Positions 61,601-64,000 of a stretch of 64,000 nt of DNA are shown here, piece by piece. The notes beneath the pieces are model-generated. The model saw only the letters and a list, made by a program, of their open reading frames with translations. It ran no database searches and had not been told where the DNA came from. The stretch comes from Diplodia intermedia (taxonomy: Eukaryota; Ascomycota; Dothideomycetes; Botryosphaeriales; Botryosphaeriaceae). How positions within the stretch are numbered: the stretch's first letter is position 1; each line of letters starts with the position of its first letter. Location: NCBI GenBank assembly GCA_021495925.1, contig JAKEKT010000023.1, positions 248,001 through 312,000 of the forward strand, given 5' to 3'. The position numbers and the translations under genes were made by a program.

Positions 61601-64000
61601 GAAGTGGCCCAAGAGACGGTCAGAGAGAACTTGTCCTGCCACTTGAGGAAGAACTGGCGGCGCACGAGAGCCCAAACCTGCAAGTAGAAGGGAATGGTGT
61701 AAACAGAGCGCTTGGAGGCATGCCTCTTGTTCTGAGTAACAGCAGTCTGGAAGTCGTCCCAGGTCTGCTTCTCCTGGTTGATCTGTCCGCGGTATGTCTC
61801 CATATCCTGGTCCATGCGAGCGGCAATGTCAGATTTGTTGAACGCTTCAGCCAGAGCCTCGGGGGTGCTGGGAACGTCGTCTGCGCTACGGTTGGGCTTG
61901 AATTCGCGCTCGAACGGATCGGTACAGCCAGTCAAGTAGTCGGGGGTCGTTTGCCTAGGCTTCTCAATGAAGCCAAGGCCCTCGAAGTAGGAACGAGCCT
62001 CCTTCGCGGCACCGTAGTACACGCAGCGACCCGAATCGATGACCATAACCTTGTCAAAGACCTTGTAGATGGACTCGGAAGCCTGGTACAGAGAGACAAA
62101 AGTCGTGACCTGGTGGATATCCGTGAGAATCCGCAAGGACTTGGCGTAATCGAGAGCGGTGGAAGCATCGAGACCACGGGTCGAGTTGTCCCATGAGCAA
62201 ATGCAGGCATTGGTGATCATCATCTCAGCAATCGAGACACGCTTGCGCTCACCGCCAGAAACACCACGAACGAACGGATTGCCGACAATCGTGTTCTTCG
62301 TGTGCTCAATGTTGAACATCTTGAGCAGCATGTCGATAACCCTTTGCTTGAAATCCTGCCTGCTCAATCCAGCTGGACGGGTGCCGGGAACCTTCGTCTC
62401 CAGGGCAAAGTCGAGAGTTTGACCAACAGTGAGAGTAGGGTGGTGAATATCGTCCTCCTGGTTGTACACGGCCTCTCCACGGTAACGCTTCTCGAAAGTT
62501 GCAGAATCGAAAGGGCCATACATGACATCACCGGCGACGTCAGTGTAACCGAATCGTTGGTTCGCAATCACCTTGAGGAAACTCGTGCAACCGGATCCAG
62601 GACGACCAAGAACGAGAACCATTTCACCGGGCTTGGCCACTCCGCGGAAATCCTTCAAAATATCGAACTCACGGCCTTTCTTGCCAACACCGAGAAGACT
62701 CTTGGCGGTTTCGTAGACATTGAAAAACGAAACAAAAGCTTGCGGGAATGTCTGGACAGAATTAGCTAAAGTCAATGCTTTCAAATGGTGCACAGCAGGT
62801 TGCAGAAGATTGACCCCATCTCTGTCTCACAGACATTGCTACTTACGTGGGGAGTTGAATCCGATGTCCGAACATAGATGTGAGTCTTGGACGCAGACAT
62901 ATTCATCCAGATATCGGATTCAACAGCTCACGTAGGAAGAACGTAACGTGCTTGGGGCTTAGAGACCACACATCTTCTCTAACCTGCATGGTAGTAACCC
63001 TTACCTTGACGTAATTCTTCACACCGCCAATGCCACGGACGGTCAATCCGTCCCAGATGACACCAACCTGCTTGGCCTTAATTCCAGCTTCCTCGTCCTC
63101 TCCTCTGTGTCCTCTGAGCACGCCCTCAAGATCGAACGGCTCCTGATCGCTTGCCTCCGACACGCTCGCAACCTTCTCGATGTCAGTCGCGGCGCCACCC
63201 TTTTCCTTCTTACTTTGGCTACGCGACAGGCGGGACAGCTCGCGGCTCAGCTCCTGGAAGTCATGCTCCGCACGCGCGACGTTGATACCGTCGTTGACGT
63301 GTACAACGGAGCTCTTGGAATTGAGAGTTACGCCGTCCGCATCGCTGTTCGGCTTCTCCGAGGGCACCGACTGAGCATCCGACTTGACAACGGAGCGGTA
63401 TTCGTGTGCAAGCCCGGCTTGCTCTTGGGGCTGCGAGGCGGTGACGGCGGCAGCGCCGGCAGCGGCAGCGACTTCGACGTTGTCTGAAGTGTCGAAGTAG
63501 GCGGAATTGGCGGTATGGAGAGTCGTGCTGGCGTCCTGGCTGTCGGGCCTGGCAGAGACGGATGTGCTTCCCTGGCGGGTGGCAGAGTTGCTTATGGCAT
63601 CGGCGTCGCTGGCATTGCCGCCATTGAGGGCGAAGGCGGAGCCCTTGCTTGCGAGCGCGGCATCTTCGCCGCCTTGTCTGGCGTCACGGAATCCGGAAAG
63701 CGACTCGGATCCTTCGTTGGAGGACTGGGCGTTAGCGGCTTGGAGGGCAAGCTGAGAACCAGCGTCGCGGGAGGCAGTGTGATCGTCCGCTTCGTGAAGA
63801 GCAGCCAGAGATCCGGACGACTGCATTGCTGTCATGGAGCCAGACCTCAGCGCGGATTGGGATGCGGACTCCCTTAGCTGTGTGGAAGAGTTCATAGCGT
63901 GAAGCTCAGAGAGGGAATCGGCAGAGTAAGACTCGTTGCGGAGGGCAGACTGAGAACCGGAACGCAGAATTGAGTGGGATCCAGAAGTGTGCAACTGGAG
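58695..64000 (-). CDS. PDR-type (ABCG full-size) multidrug ABC transporter, 5' end missing
   Basis: Plasma-membrane drug/lipid exporter of the CDR/PDR family with (NBD-TMD)x2 order. Exons on the minus strand are 63005-64000 (open at the right edge, no ATG in view), 58786-62751 and 58695-58724 (final ten codons, ARFLNFNRR). NBD1: Walker A GRPGSGCTSFLK (about 62595), signature VSGGERKRVS (about 62250) and the degenerate CSWDNSTRGLDAST characteristic of fungal PDR proteins. NBD2: Walker A GASGAGKTTLLDVLAARK (about 60520), linker LAVEQRKRVTIGVEL, the usual degenerate second signature, and FLDEPTSGLDS. Each NBD is followed by about six hydrophobic segments. The visible N-terminal ~300 residues are Ser/Ala-rich with SGSxSALRSGS-like repeats, likely cytosolic and phosphorylated. 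The 253-bp first visible intron holds a repeat insertion. Confidence 0.92.
62842..62937. repeat. MITE-like element with inverted ends inside ABC-transporter intron, copy 8
   Basis: The left end TACGTGGGGAGTTGAATCCG (from 62844) and the right end CGGATTCAACAGCTCACGTA (to about 62933) are inverted repeats of about 22 bp with few mismatches. They enclose about 47 bp with GTCCGAACATAGATGTGAG, the core shared with the other copies. The element lies wholly within the intron 62752-63004. Confidence 0.75.

Overview
The window is nuclear DNA of a filamentous ascomycete (Pezizomycotina). Genes carry short GT-AG introns of roughly 50-90 bp, there is a HET-domain gene, a Zn2Cys6 fungal-specific transcription factor, a PDR-type ABC transporter and secreted GH28 and GH55 enzymes. 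A plant-associated Dothideomycete would fit, but that is a guess from gene content; I see no lineage-specific marker. All exon junctions were placed by eye from splice consensus, reading frame and family conservation.

Layout. 1-3.9 kb: the 5' part of a PP2A B56 regulatory subunit (minus; its 3' end lies beyond the left edge), divergent from TFIIIC subunit tau95. 5.1-7.1 kb: 4-coumarate-CoA-ligase-like acyl-CoA synthetase with a peroxisomal ARL terminus. 8.2-12.3 kb: a 1372-residue acidic, repeat-rich protein with clathrin-adaptor-like short motifs. 12.9-18.8 kb: an accessory block with a HET protein, a divergent multi-pass membrane protein, a truncated DUF6536-type membrane protein and a hypothetical gene. 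19.6-22.9 kb: a coiled-coil protein, a decayed TAP-family secreted hydrolase pseudogene and a GNAT acetyltransferase. 23.8-26.9 kb: a secreted/single-pass Cys-rich protein and queuine tRNA-ribosyltransferase subunit 2. 28.5-30.1 kb: a GH28 rhamnogalacturonase. 32.4-41.3 kb: a housekeeping block with GT15 mannosyltransferase divergent from GCP5, and TRM61 divergent from cysteinyl-tRNA synthetase. 42.2-50.1 kb: a Gln-rich protein, a sulfite-oxidase-type molybdoenzyme and a Zn2Cys6 regulator. 51.3-57.5 kb: a cupin, a GH55 beta-1,3-glucanase and a single-pass membrane protein. 58.7-64 kb: a PDR-type ABC transporter, open at the right edge.

Functional themes. Four genes touch tRNA production or modification (tau95, QTRT2, TRM61, CysRS), and TRM61 and CysRS share a 168-bp divergent promoter. 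Two secreted carbohydrate-active enzymes and the acyl-CoA ligase suit a saprotroph or plant pathogen.

The most unusual feature that gene models do not explain is a dispersed family of short, MITE-like repeats. The five loci are near 31.3, 45.5, 51.0, 58.0 and 62.9 kb. They share a core resembling GTCYRGACRTAAATGTRAG and a terminal motif resembling TACGTGNGCAGTTGAATC. One copy, with about 22-bp inverted ends, sits inside an intron of the ABC transporter gene. I found no tRNA, rRNA or CRISPR array.
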